Origin: Crotophaga sulcirostris
Taxonomy: Eukaryota > Chordata > Aves > Cuculiformes > Crotophagidae
Direction of reading: 5' to 3'
Length of the DNA stretch: 64,000 bases
NCBI GenBank assembly: GCA_013397455.1
Contig: VYZB01000135.1
Span: forward strand, 1,462,753-1,526,752
Position 1 is the stretch's first letter. The number at the start of each line of letters is the position of its first letter. A model generated the notes under the pieces. That model was not told the origin of the DNA. It worked only from the letters and a program-made list of their open reading frames with translations, and ran no database searches. Positions 37,741 through 49,240 of the stretch are shown here, one piece after another. The translations under genes were made by a program, and so were the position numbers.

Positions 37741-40700
37741 CATGATGTATGTGCAAGAGGTTGCCCTGTGGATAAGAGTAGTGGCCCACCTTTCTCCATG
37801 CCCTGGCTAAACAGAGGTCAGTAACAGGTTCTTCAGAGGAATGTGCACCCCGTAACGCACCTAACTACCCCTTCATGCAAATTTTGGAGTTACATTTGAA
37901 AGGGAGTGGAGGAAGATAGTTTCTTCCTAACATCAGGCAGCTGAATCTGTCTTGAAGCAGTAGGTCAGGTGGGCCAAGTCGCAGCTTTACTACTGCCTCT
38001 TGGAACCTTGCTGCAGAAGGGTGGGTAGAGGAATCTCCCGCTTCGACTTGGTAAGGCTTTACTCCCATTGTGGAGTATGATGATTCCACTTGCAGATTCT
38101 GAACCAGAGTCTGCCTTGCTGGGATATCTATGTATAACTTTCTCTATTATTCCTATAAATGAATGATCTTATTAAGCTCTTTGTCTTAGTATTATCTTGT
38201 AGTTTTACCTGATATTATCTTCCCACAGCCTGTTTCTACCCTCTATTTCCCCATCATTTCAGTGACCTCGGCAAAGAAATACTTTCTAAGCATGTGGTTC
38301 AGCTACTTTTTTGCTTCATTTATATTTGCTAATTTGAGATATTTTGCAGTGCTTTGACAATAATGCAACCGTATCATGGTATTTTCAACAACAACATTGA
38401 CCTCTGCAAGCTGCCTTTTCACAACACTTGAGGGCATTAATATTGCTGTCTGTACGATTTTAATTTAATTAGAACAGTGGCTGTAATCATTTTGAGAGAA
38501 GCATGAACTAACTTCCCCGCTATCTCCTTTTCCCTTCCCTTTTCATGATGAGTTGTTGCACCTTTGTGGATTTTTTTTCTTCGCTTCAGTAAGGTTTGAG
38601 GCATGAAAGGGTGGCCATCTCTTGCCCTGTGCCAGGAGATTCCTCAGAGGCAGGCTGAAGGGAGGAGGCAGGGAGGAACTGAACTTCACAAAATCACTAA
38701 GGTCACCGAGACAATCTCTGCTCTCTGTGCGCAGGAAATGAGATGTTAATCTTTTCCCAGTGCTGCTTTGCATAAGGTCCATTCCAGAGAGCTGTGTTTG
38801 TTTTAATTTCTCTAATTACTGATAGTGTGCTGATTATGCTGCTATAGATTTGACGTGAATTGCTATATTAATGGGATCAAAAATGAGGAGAAGTCTGCCA
38901 TGGAAATTAAGACGACGACAGCAACTGGGGGAGGGGAGGGAAGTGGAGACTTTAATTCATACTCTGGTACTGCAGAGATCTGCTTTACTTTTTTGAAGCC
39001 TGATCCTTTGTCCCTGGCAGAAGTTGGGAGTATGCAAGCTATAACATTGACCAGAATCCCAAGGTGTTTCAGTTGTGTACCTGGTACCATACAGACTATT
39101 AGAGGCTCTGATTCCTCCCTGTGTTAGACCCTTTAACTCATCTCAGAATGGTCTCTTAGGCTTTTGTATCCAAAACACTGGTGAACACTGTGTATGTCTT
39201 CCTTCCCTTTCCTCTTTCCCTCACTTGCTTCCCTAATGATTAACTAACCTCCATCTCGTGCTGTTGCCCCCCTGTGGTACTCTGTGGCTTGTTTGCTGGC
39301 ATTGCCCTGCAAAGTGCCCAGACGTGAAGGGATTTCTCAATCTTTCCTGCAAGCACATCGTTTGCCTCCCAACAACCTTCTTCTCTAAGGCCATTTTTTC
39401 CCAAGGCACCTACTCCTAAAAGGAACAACAGTAGCAAAACCAGACACACTGCTCCTCACCTCCCACCCTCCCCCCTCAGACTCCCCCTAGCTTGTCTTTC
39501 CACTTCCCCTGCCTCAGTGTGCTTGCTGAAGGAGATAGCAGCCCTCATCCCATGTCCTTGAAGAGCTGAACATCCTCCATCACTTGCGGCATACAGTGTT
39601 GTGTCCAGAACACCAGCTTTCAGAGTCCTGAGAGCTACAACTGTACGTTTCAAACCTAGATTTGCACAAGGCAAGGACATGTTACTGAGGGGTTTTTAAA
39701 GCCTAGGGCTTCCCCAAAACTCTGAGGGCACCAGAACATCTGCTCACTTGCTAGTGCTGTCCTCTCTGAGTGTGCATCCCGCAGGTGAGGAATTGGAGAA
39801 GGATGGTGGGATGATACCCAGAGAACTGGAAGCTCCCATTAAAGCAACAACCCATTACAACTGTCCTGCGAGTAAGCAAGGATGGCCTGAAGGGACAGGA
39901 TGGGTAACTTTCTCCCCTTTTACTTCTAGCTGTTGGTTTCCTGATATTTATCGCAGCACAAATGGCTGTATCTCTGCCTTGAAGTAATGCCTCCTTCTCT
40001 GGGGAGTAGGGCGAGTCTGGGCCATTTGGAGAAGTGAAGGTGAACTGCAAATGCAACAAGAAGGTGCAGAGTGGCATGTGTACACCAGCAGCCTTGAGTG
40101 CAAGTGCCAACTTTCTCTATTGGTTATCTTTGCCCTGTCTAGTATCATTACATGCAATATAGGAGTAGGTTTTTGTGCTAGAATAAGAGGCAGCTCCTTT
40201 TATGTCCAGCACAGGGTTATTTGCGGACCACGCTGGCTGTTCTGATTTCCTAAAAACTGCTGCATATGTAATGCATTTCTTTGTTTTATCAATTAAATGA
40301 AGTCATTTTAGTGTACTGTCCCATCCAACTACTGAAATAACCATGTCGTTGTGACAGCATGAGATTTTGCTTAGCATGCTTTCTTACATATTTTACTTTC
40401 ATTTCGGCAAAAACATCAATGTCCTTTGTGCCTGCCATCCAGAGTCGGGGAAGGGACAAAAAGATTTCAGACTGCAAGCTTGAGAACACCCATGATGAAG
40501 GGTGCTGCTTTGGACTTTGGAAAGGCATAATTTTAGAAAAAGCACGAAGCTATTTTTGCTTGCAGCCTCACTCATCCTCAACTACTAGTCTGCTTTTTAA
40601 AAGGTGGCTACAAATTTTATTTTGCAATTTTTAATGTTTTTAAAAATTATTTCAGCAATATGAATTCTTTGTGTCCCTGACAGAATTTTACAAATATTCA

Positions 40701-43700
40701 GGTAAATTTTGTATATAAAGGATCTACCTCAGTTTTTCGAACAGAAACCAGTGTGTGCTTTGATGGGGAGCTCTGGGAGCCTAGCCAGCTGTTGTGTACA
40801 CACCTACCAGATAGTCATGATCAATATAGTTTTTGAGTTACCTTCCTCTTTAGACAGGATGGTTTTGATCTAAGGTTTTCTCAGCAGCTGGGTATTTAGT
40901 GTTTTGTACTTTTCTAGTACAAAGAGAACAAAACCATAGCTTGTCTTGATTTTTAACTGTGTATTAAATCTGTCTCTGCTAGATTGGGCAGGTGGAAGCA
41001 TGCCCCAGTCTCGGTGGAGCTGGCTGTCTAGATGGCACTGTTGAAGCACCAGCCACTATGAGAGTAAACCCTAAGGAGGGTCTCTGTGAAGGCTGATGTA
41101 AGGCATCTCTGCAGTTACTGTGGTCAAGGTGAAATTTCGCGGTGAAACTTTCTTGACTCACTGTGAGCTGAAACAGCCTTTCAAAAATGATGACAGCAAG
41201 CAATATGCCAACTGTTTTATTCACCTCATTGTGGCTACTGGCAAAATACTAGGGAGCTGCTATTTTGAAGTTGCTTGTAGATGGCAGTTGTTTGGGGCTG
41301 AGCGTTTGGTCACTTGTGGGTTTAAATGTTTATAGAGTCTCCTGGCAGGCAGCGAATCTGGAATGTGGTAATGCCAAGCTCTTCCCTAGCACTCATCAGC
41401 AATAATCTCAGAGGACTGCATCAAATGTGTATTTATTTAGTCTGTTTTACCAGTAGACTAAGCTGCAACAAGGCTGTTAGCTCAAGTATACGCAAGGTTC
41501 ATACTGGTTCTGTTACCAGCACTGCCTCTCCTTCCTCTCTCCCAAGCTGTTGCTTGAACAACCCTGCCATTGAACCATCTATTCTTGGCCTTAACGCAAA
41601 GGGATATTTTAAACTGACTGGTTAGGAAACTCCTTCAGAAAAATTCCTAGTAGTGGAATATCTGGTTGCATAATCTTAGAAGCATGAGATACCAGCCATG
41701 TTTTTGTTTGATGGATCACATGGAGGGAAACACTAGGCAGTTTTGGAGTTGTGAAGATTAAAAAACATTCTCAAGCAAACCTGTTCTCGGTGGTGTGTGC
41801 ACAATGGTACCTACTGGAAGCGTGACTCTAAAAAGCCTCAAAAAGCCTGGAGGAGCCAATGTGTTCTTGTGGATTCACGTCTGTGTAGGCTGGGAGTTAC
41901 GAGTGGCTGAAACACAGAGCTGCTGGCCAGTTGCAGAACTGGACTGATGTTTGCAGTTCTGCTTCCAGCCACGTGACTGACTCATACTGCAAGAAGGGAT
42001 GAAGCTCATTTTTCCAGAGGCTCAGTGCCTTGACCTCCCTGTGCCATTACCATTCCACACCTTTTGGAAATCTGGCCAGGACAATTACAAGGGCTACTCT
42101 TCCAGGATGCACTTGTTAAATGTATTGCCCTTGAGAGGCACCTGCTGTTCTTTTTCGAGACAGCTTAACTCTGAAATTACTTAGCTCGTTTGAGCTTTGC
42201 TCTTTCTGTAGCTCAGGTTGTCTGTGTGTCTAATAAAAAGAAAAAGACTTACCTAATGTCTGTAAATTGCTTTGATATTTGGGTTAAAGGTGCTGGAAAA
42301 AAAATCAGGATTAGTAAGAGAGGGCATTTCAAAGACACTAATAAGAGTTAGAAAGCTAACTCCCCTTTGTGCCTTGTAAAATGTGTTCTGCAAATATTAC
42401 TAATTCGCACATTAATGTGGACATCCAGGGTGTGTGGAAAAAATAGTTGTGCATTTCTACAACTTCTTTTTGATTTTTACTGTCCTTATGAATTCTAGGA
42501 AACAACAAATAAAATGTGTTTATTTATAACAGTAAATCTAAATGAAGCTGTCTTGCTATAAATCAGGTTACCTTGTGCCTTTAGGAGGCTGATCAGTGTG
42601 GAAAGAAAGGCAGCAGGTACTGGAAGTATAATGTTTTGCTTTGATGCAGCACCTCCTGCATGTTGAGGGAAGTGTGTGGGGTTCTGGATTTAATTTTGTC
42701 TTCTGCTTGCACTTTCCTCCTGCTTTTGGCTGGTGAGAAGGCCCTTTGAAGCCTCTTAGCCCTTGTCTTGCAGCAGTGATTCAGTGTTTCTGTGAGCGTG
42801 AAATGTGACCTGAGGTTGGACTGTATCCTGCGTTCTTTGGGAGGGAGGAAAAGGACTTCAGACCTCCCATCTATCCTCTAGTGCCTGTTTTCAGAGACAG
42901 GCATCTGTGTGGCTGTGTTTCAGAGTGTTCCTCTTCTTATAAATACCTCATTCAATAAACAAAACGAGCAGCTACAGTGTGGTTTGATTATCTGAGCTGT
43001 GGATCACAGCAGGAAATGCTAAGAAGTGACCGGTTTCCTTGTGAATCGTTGGTATTGTGCATCAGTGCTGAGAGAGTGCAAATGGGCAGCAAGACTGCAG
43101 AATGGGCACAGGGAGCTGCACCTCTCAGGAATGTGAAGTGTAGAGTCAGCTGTTTCAGGTCAGGGAAGGAGTTGCAGAAGTTGAAAGCAGCTCCACAGAT
43201 GCATCTTTCAGCACATCTCAATCAACGTCCCTGTTTGTTAACTAAGAAAAACTAAATTCATACTTGTTAATGGGTTACTGTTACCTGGACAGTGATAAGT
43301 ATAAGAAACTTGAGTGGATGCTATAAGGTGTTAAAGGGATTTGTGACAGACTGGAATATAAGTTTGAACACTTCTGGTTAAAAAGTACTGAGCTGAAAGC
43401 CGTAGGGACTGTACCTGCAGAAATAACAACATAGTGGTGATGGAATGAACCAGAGTGCCTTCCCACTCTACCTAAACCTGGAATAGTTAGTGTTGAGATC
43501 GATCATTTATTCTTCGTGTGCTGTCAGTCTTCACTGCCATGACAGTCAGGAGTGGTGGCTGTCGGATAGTGGTAGCATGTTGAGGTGAAACTTCTGGTAC
43601 TGTGTGAGTTCCCGAGCAGCCAGCTGATAGCAGCACCTTGTGCTGGAACGAGCTTGGCTTGATTTGAAGTGGTGGCTGGGAGATGCGAGACTTTCTAGGT

Positions 43701-44850
43701 GCTCCATGTCACATTTCCTTCTGGACATGTCACCCAGTCTTCCTAAAGTGTTTTCTGCTTTGGTACATTCAGTTGTTTACTCATGTTGTACAAACCTCTC
43801 CTTCCCTTTGCTGATGGTGAGGGCGCTAAGATTTGTGTTCTGCAGGTGCCTCTGTCAGCCTTGGTCTAATTCCCTGCTGCACAGCCGTGATAATGTTGTG
43901 GTTCGTAATGGAAGTGATTACCTTCTCTTGCTCCAGCACCAAATTTATCTTTTCCATTTGCCAGAGATTGGAGTCAGGGCAGGGAGCTGTGTGTGTACTC
44001 TCCCACAAATGCTCAGAAATGAAGGTAGCTCCTTCTGCTTTTGTATGTACATGGATGTAAATCCACACTGTTTGCAGTACCGTCATTAAATGTCAGCAGC
44101 ACAATTTTGCGGAATAAAACGCATTGCCTTCCAGGAAGCATATGATAATTAATTTTTTTATGCTCCTGTAAAATTGTGGCTGTGTTTATTTACAGAGGGT
44201 ATAATTTGTGCTGTGATTGTAGTACAGGCTTAGTATATGGCAGAATTTTCCCATCAGATCAGATGAAATTTCAGTCTTAAATTTCTTGGCAGACATTTTC
44301 AGAAATAAAAACCTAATAGTAACAATTATGAAACTAGTGCAACGTTTACAAATTGCCCTTTAACTCTGTTTGACTGTCCTTGCATAGCTGCTTTCTGTAT
44401 GCTGACTTACTTATTTGGTTGTGAGTTAATCTACCTCAGAGAAAGTGCTACTAACTAGTTGAGGCAAGAAAAAAAGTACTGCATTACTTAATAGTGAACA
44501 GAGTAGTTTTTAGTGACAGTATAGTTTTGTCTTTGCTGCAGAAAACCAATTGCTTAATGTCTCTAAAATGCTATGGAGGAGTGAAGTGTTTAATACTTAA
44601 TGAATGTGCTCAGATCATGACTGATTTGTTAGGGTAAGTTTACGTGGTTTTGGTACTTTCTGTAATGGTACTTATGCACGTATTGTGGGGTTGCTGTCAG
44701 ATCTTCACCGACATAAAACCCTCAGTCGCCCCACTCGAGTGTCATTTCCCTTTCCTCCCTCGGCAGATTTCTGAAAAAAACCCTTGGGAAACTTCATGGT
44801 CCTTTTGAAAATTAAACCTGTTGCCCTAAAAACTGTTGGGCTCCTGGCCA

Positions 44851-44972
44851 CGGCGCGAGGCAGCGCGTCACCCATGCAGCGCTTGTCTGCAAGTGGGCAG
44901 GCTGTGAGCCCTGTGGCTCCCTGGGCAGCCGGGCACATTGCTAGTGCTGTTCGCCCCCACCACGCGCGCACA
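44851..44972. promoter_or_regulatory. Small CpG cluster upstream of ETV6 exon 2
   Basis: I count 11 CpG dinucleotides in about 120 bases, including CGGCGCG, GCGCG and CGCGCG, against a CpG-poor background. It ends about 120 bases before exon 2. It could be a small regulatory island or a secondary promoter; both are inferences. Confidence 0.4.
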
Positions 44973-45046
44973 CTTCCTTCCTTCCACCCACTTCCCCCTC
45001 CCCTGCCTTGGTTTCACACCTCTGTTCCAAAGTTCACAATGTCCTC

Positions 45047-45089
45047 TCTCTTTCTCTCTCCTCCCCACCCCCCGCTTTCTTTTTAACAG
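45047..45089 (+). other. ETV6: Splice acceptor and pyrimidine tract of ETV6 exon 2
   Basis: A run of C and T (tctctttctctctcctcccc and on to cgctttctttttaacag) leads directly to the exon. The AG is at 45088-45089, and no other AG lies between the tract and the junction. This is a textbook strong acceptor. Confidence 0.9.
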
Positions 45090-45216
45090 CAGGAAAGAAT
45101 TTCGTACACACCTCCAGTGAGCCCGGCACCAAATTACACTTCGTCACCACTACATGTCACAGTGCCTCGAGCGATCAGGATGGAGGAAGACACGATCAGA
45201 CTGCCCGCACACCTGC
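45090..45216 (+). CDS. ETV6: ETV6 (TEL) coding exon 2, internal exon
   Basis: This exon encodes part of the N-terminal disordered region of ETV6, a nuclear ETS-family transcriptional repressor needed in haematopoiesis. Read from its first base it gives 42 codons plus one base, beginning QERISYTPP and ending [12 protein letters not shown] plus the C of the next Arg codon. I recognise this as human ETV6 exon 2 (residues about 12-54). The preceding base pair is AG after a long pyrimidine tract, and the following bases are GTGAGT. Phase 0 in and phase 1 out match the human exon. The first two codons (Gln-Glu) would complete the Ile-Lys-x-Glu sumoylation motif whose Lys11 lies at the end of exon 1. 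An ATG at 45180-45182 matches human Met43, the known internal start. By my recollection the human exon is 130 nt; this one is 127 nt, one residue short in the Ser/Thr-rich stretch. The PNT domain begins in exon 3, outside the window. Confidence 0.95.
45180..45182 (+). promoter_or_regulatory. ETV6: Internal ATG equivalent to human ETV6 Met43
   Basis: The ATG lies in the context AGGATGGAGG, in frame with the exon, and is followed by codons for Glu-Glu-Asp. Human ETV6 is known to give a shorter isoform from Met43. Conservation of the codon here suggests that a second start is possible; its use is inferred. Confidence 0.6.
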
Positions 45217-45222
45217 GTGAGT
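45217..45222 (+). other. ETV6: Splice donor of ETV6 exon 2
   Basis: GTGAGT follows the exon's last base (CTGC|GTGAGT). It is a near-consensus donor and splits an Arg codon after its first base, as in human ETV6. Confidence 0.9.
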
Positions 45223-47248
45223 GTCAGCGCCGAGGCTCCTCTTGGATTGAGGAAGGTGCGGGGTGGGGTGAGGAGGTGTTTCTGTGTTCATGGTATCTAA
45301 GGTATCTAAGCCCCCTGGTCTTAGAATTATTTTTTATTTATTTATTTATTATTTTTTTTTTAGAAAAATCTCTAGCCGGTTTGATTTTTCTAAATATTTT
45401 TTTTAACCGAAGGAAATTACTCTTAAATACACTTAAATACAGTACATTGTCCCCAGCCATTCCCTGCACCCCCTGAAAAGGATTTGACTTATTTCTCGTG
45501 GCAGACACAAATGTGGTGGTTTTATTTTGGTGGGAAGTGCTATGTCTCTTTCCACAGTATAGGAATTACTCAGTGATATGCTGTGACACAAGATCAGAGT
45601 TTCACAAACTGTGGCAAAGTGGAGTGCGTTTGCGCTGTGGGTATTTTTCAGGTTGTTATGGGTCTTGATGTTAAATGCTCCTCGTGCCTAGAATCTGTAC
45701 TACAGAGCTTGTGTGTGGGAAAGGAGGAAAAATGAGCTTAGCTGTATACAAAAGGATGCTGCAGAGGAGGAAGGGCATATCACTGACACTGGAACAAAAT
45801 CTGGAGCTGGGGGCAAGGTGAGAGCCAGGCACTTCCTTGCTGAGATGATTTAGTGTTTGAGGAACAGGAAAGGCCAAGGGCTGTTGACCAGCAAGAGGTG
45901 AATTAGCAAGATAGGATGGGGACAAGAAAGAGTGGAATTTTCCATTTTTGAAGAGGAAACAGTTCTGCTGTAAATTGAGAGGTTTTAAGTAAACTTTTGT
46001 CAGGTGTTGTGTTCCTGGGGTACTTGAGCGGCAACGTGCAACACAGCCAGGAGCAAATGTAACTTTGTGTGTTGACATCTGACAAATGGGTTTGGGATTT
46101 CAGAGGCAGAGGGGAAAGTCCATGTTTATCACAAGACATCCTCATTCTTGTCCTCAGCTGTTTTCTAGACACACTCCTTTTCTGGATGTAAACTGTGCTC
46201 CCGACTCTTCTGTAATCCCGTGCTAGCTCCCTTGCTGGCTACCAAGTTGCTCTGCCTCAAGGTTACTCGTTGCCCATGCTGTGTTCTGCACAGTCCTGTT
46301 TTTGTCCTGCTGCTACCTCTTACTCTCTTCTGCCTGTGCTGCAGTGTAGCCCAGGTTGTACCTTTTCTGTGCTTTCTGATGGGAATAGGAGCTGGCACTG
46401 CAGTGTTTCTGACCGTCTTGTTGCTGCCAGAGTATCTGAACTCCTGGGCCCTGCTTACCTGTGCATGTGGCTGCTGGCCTGTTTCCCCAGCCTGGGGAGG
46501 ACTTGCTGCCACGCTTACGGGGCGTTTGTGTGCTTTGCCCAAAATTTAGACATAAGAAACCCAACACAGAAACAGTTCTTCTCCAACAGCTCTTTTCCTC
46601 ACTATGACTTTAAGTCCCCGAGATCTTTTTTTTCCCCTCATTGCATTAGTTGTTTCTACTTCTGGTGTGGGTGCCACTGTCTGTCCTCTCCCCAACTAGG
46701 ATCATGGCTGGCTTTCCAATGACTTATTGCCTTCTCCCCCTGGGTCTGACAGACAGACAATGCAGGAGGGCAGAGACCCTGGACACTGGAAGGGATGGGG
46801 CACTGTGTTTACTACCTACTTCCTTCCCATCAGCTGGCCAACCTGCTGCATAGTGTGAAGCCTGTAAAGCTTCCTCTCAGTGAAAACTTTTTATCCAATA
46901 TTTCTAGGTGTGATCCAGTCTTTTTACCTTGATTTTTGGTTTGGGTTGTTTGTAATTTTTTTTAATTTTCTTTTGATTGACACATTTATAACTTGCAGGG
47001 AGGCTTCTTTCCGGTCTGACTTGTTGTAGTATAAAAACACAGACGATTAATCATTAAATATGTGTGGAATAGCCTTCCACAAAGGCAGTGTCTCAGGTCA
47101 TAAACAACATGGAACATGTTTACACAACTTTCCTAGTTGTAGTTGATGGCAGTATAGTATTTTGTAGCTCAGTGTTTAGTCAGTATCGCCCCAAACACTG
47201 TCACCAACCAACTGACCCAAACACTTTTAGAACCACTGTTTAAAGTAT
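45223..47248. other. Start of intron 2, no recognised gene
   Basis: Contains a T/A-rich stretch at about 45329-45360 (TTTATTTATTTATTATTTTTTTTTTAG) and overlapping open frames of 84-150 codons on both strands at 46165-46722 with no recognised protein. Confidence 0.6.
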
Positions 47249-47860
47249 ATAGATTCATAGCTAGGCCAGAAGGTACCATTATGAATTCCTGAAGTGCTCT
47301 CTGGTACAATTTCAGTTCCATAACTTCACTCAGTAACTCCTGTGTTTAGGTCCAGTAACCATTTGAGCTATGCAGGAAGATTTCTGCTCTTCATGTAAAG
47401 CTTTCAGTGATGGGGAGGATATAAGATCTCTAGATGTTCTTTCAATGCTTAATTATCCTCCTTATTTGATTTTTTTTAAGTGCCCTATTTATAGTTTGAA
47501 TTAGTCAAGCTTCAGTTTCCAACTATTAGATCTCATTATCTCCTTTCCTGCTAAATATTGTCAAAAGACTACTCTTGATATAGGTGCTTTTAGATAAAGT
47601 AACTTCTTAACCTTTTCTTGGCTAAAATGGATAGGAAGAGAGGTTCTTAAGGCTGTCAATCTTCCTGTAAATCTTCCAGATTTCACATTCTGTTTGTATC
47701 ATCAGTGTGAACTGTCTTCCACTTCAGACTTCCTTCTTAAAGTGAGGACAACAGAATTGAAGATTGTACTCCAAGAGTAGTCCTCCTAATACAAGATATA
47801 GAAATAACTTTTGGATATCAGGTCATGACGTTTAAGAGGTATTAATGTAGGATTTTGCAA
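47249..47860 (-). mobile_element. Ancient CR1/L3-like LINE fragment, minus strand
   Basis: It begins ATAGATTCATAGCTAGGCCAGAAGGTACCATTATGA, the reverse complement of the 3' end of old CR1 elements known from turtles and crocodilians. It continues with AACTTCACTCAGTAACTCCTGTGT, TAGTTTGAATTAGTCAAGCTTCAGTTTCCAACTATTAGATCT and AAGTAACTTCTTAACCTTTTCTTGGCTAAA in the family's order. About 600 bases are recognisable despite strong divergence. Confidence 0.85.
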
Positions 47861-49059
47861 TTCCTGCATGGATTCCTCTCATTTTTTTTGAGGTGTGTGT
47901 TAATCCAAACTGCCCTAAAAGTCAGGCAAGGTAGCTAATTTCTAGTTCAGACTGTGGCAGTGTGTGTGAAGCATGGGTCTGTATCCACAAAGTCTGAGGG
48001 TTTTTTAGGTCTGAGATTCTGTTTGGTTCCAGCCTTATTATTGATTTTGTTCATTAGGTGAAGCGTAATAACCTCCCTAAATCCTCACTCAACAAAGAGA
48101 TAAAGTAAGTTTTTCTAGCTATGCACAGCGCTCATTGCTGGACACTGTAGGTGTCCACTCATTATCTGTTCCCGTGACTCTCTGATGCATTTATCAAAAT
48201 AAAGGCAGAGTTCAGTCCTAACCTGTACATCTTCATTTCTGCCAGTCTGCAAGTTCAAGAGCTGCGCTAGAGGTGCAGCTGAAAGAAGCAGTTTGCCCAA
48301 ATGAAGGTAGAGACACGTTTCATATGGAACATGAAGTGCACTCTCTGGATTCAGACAGTGTTTTATGCCTTCCTGTTAGAAATTTCACTGTTTCTAATGT
48401 TTAAGAGCACTCTGAAGGCGCTAATAGTACCAGGACAATTAGTAGAGCAATTTCCTTTGGTGCAATAAATTATTTCTCACTGTTTGGTGAGCAAATGGAT
48501 CTCAGCTATGCTGAACTGATTTGATCCAGACACTGGAAAAGGAAGAAGTGCAAAGTTTAGAAGGGTGGGATGCAGATTCCTCTTTGCTACACGCATGCAG
48601 AGGAGGACTCCTCTTTGGTCAGCACAGCTAGAAATATATAGAGAAATACCAACCTGCCCTATTCCTGTAGTCTAGAAGCACAATATAATCAGTCTTAACT
48701 TTAAAGCTCTGGGAGAGTGAGAACCATTTTCTGGTGATACACACCTTTCTCTGGTGCTATACTTCTCTGTAAGGGACTTTTAACCCATATTTTTAAACAT
48801 ACTTGTTTGCTTGACACCCACTTCTTCCCTGGTAACTAAGTATTTGGAGGCATTGTAAACAAACTGTCAGAGGGGAACTGGAGGATATGCTTTCCTCTAT
48901 TTAAAGGCTGTAGTCAGAAAGTACAGGGATCCCAAGTTTGCTCTTTGTCCCTAGTGTGTATGCTGTGGTAGCTTTGCAGCGTATCTCATCTCCTCGAGAC
49001 TGCACTAATGTCAGATAGAAGAAGTGTTTGGAAAATGGAGATGTTTACCAAGGATTCAA
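47861..49059. other. Intronic DNA without a recognised gene
   Basis: I see no exon, RNA gene or repeat here. Confidence 0.6.
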
Positions 49060-49240
49060 GAGAAGCAAGTTCAGCTCTCGCACGAGGCTATGCCCCTCGT
49101 GCCTTCTATGACCTTGGACATATTATTTTAGTTTCCCCAATGTAAAAAGGAAAAACGAGTGCGAAGACTCTTTAAAGTTGTGAAAATTAATACAGTGACT
49201 GCCCAGATATTGTGATAATGAAGAATGCTGGGGTAGTTGA
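49060..49240 (+). repeat. MIR-like ancient SINE fragment
   Basis: TTCTATGACCTTGGACATATTATTTTAGTTTCCCCAATGTAAAAAGGAAAAACGAG matches the MIR core (TGTGTGACCTTGGGCAAGT..., CAGTTTCCCCATCTGTAAAATGGG) in order and spacing. Confidence 0.7.

Larger units (their letters stand above)
32171..45046. other. Long intronic stretch up to exon 2, no recognised gene
   Basis: No coding exon was recognised. It holds the A-rich tract at 32510, the hairpin-like inverted repeat at 34565 within TAAT-rich DNA, a TAA microsatellite at 37725, and a CpG cluster at 44851-44972. Overlapping frames of 60-149 codons near 43640-44089 show no recognisable domain. Confidence 0.55.
1..45089 (+). other. ETV6: ETV6 intron 1 (downstream part), with possible exon 1 island edge at the left
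   Basis: The whole stretch left of exon 2 is read as intron 1. I find no sequence encoding the short exon 1 peptide (11 residues in human) anywhere in it, so exon 1 should lie left of the window. Human intron 1 is about 100 kb; roughly 45 kb is plausible for a compact bird genome. Another gene's transcript inside this interval cannot be excluded. Confidence 0.75.

Noticed and set aside
43640..44089. 149-codon plus-strand frame
   Set aside because: Cys- and Ser-rich composition, overlapping frames in other registers, no recognised domain and no splice or promoter context. It looks like chance.
45117..45476. A 119-codon plus-strand open frame overlapping ETV6 exon 2
   Set aside because: It reads the exon in a different frame and runs through the GTGAGT donor. 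The ETV6 frame starting at 45090 is the conserved one.
46270..46722. 150-codon plus-strand frame with long overlapping frames on both strands
   Set aside because: Overlapping frames in several registers reflect base composition. No recognisable protein or exon boundaries.
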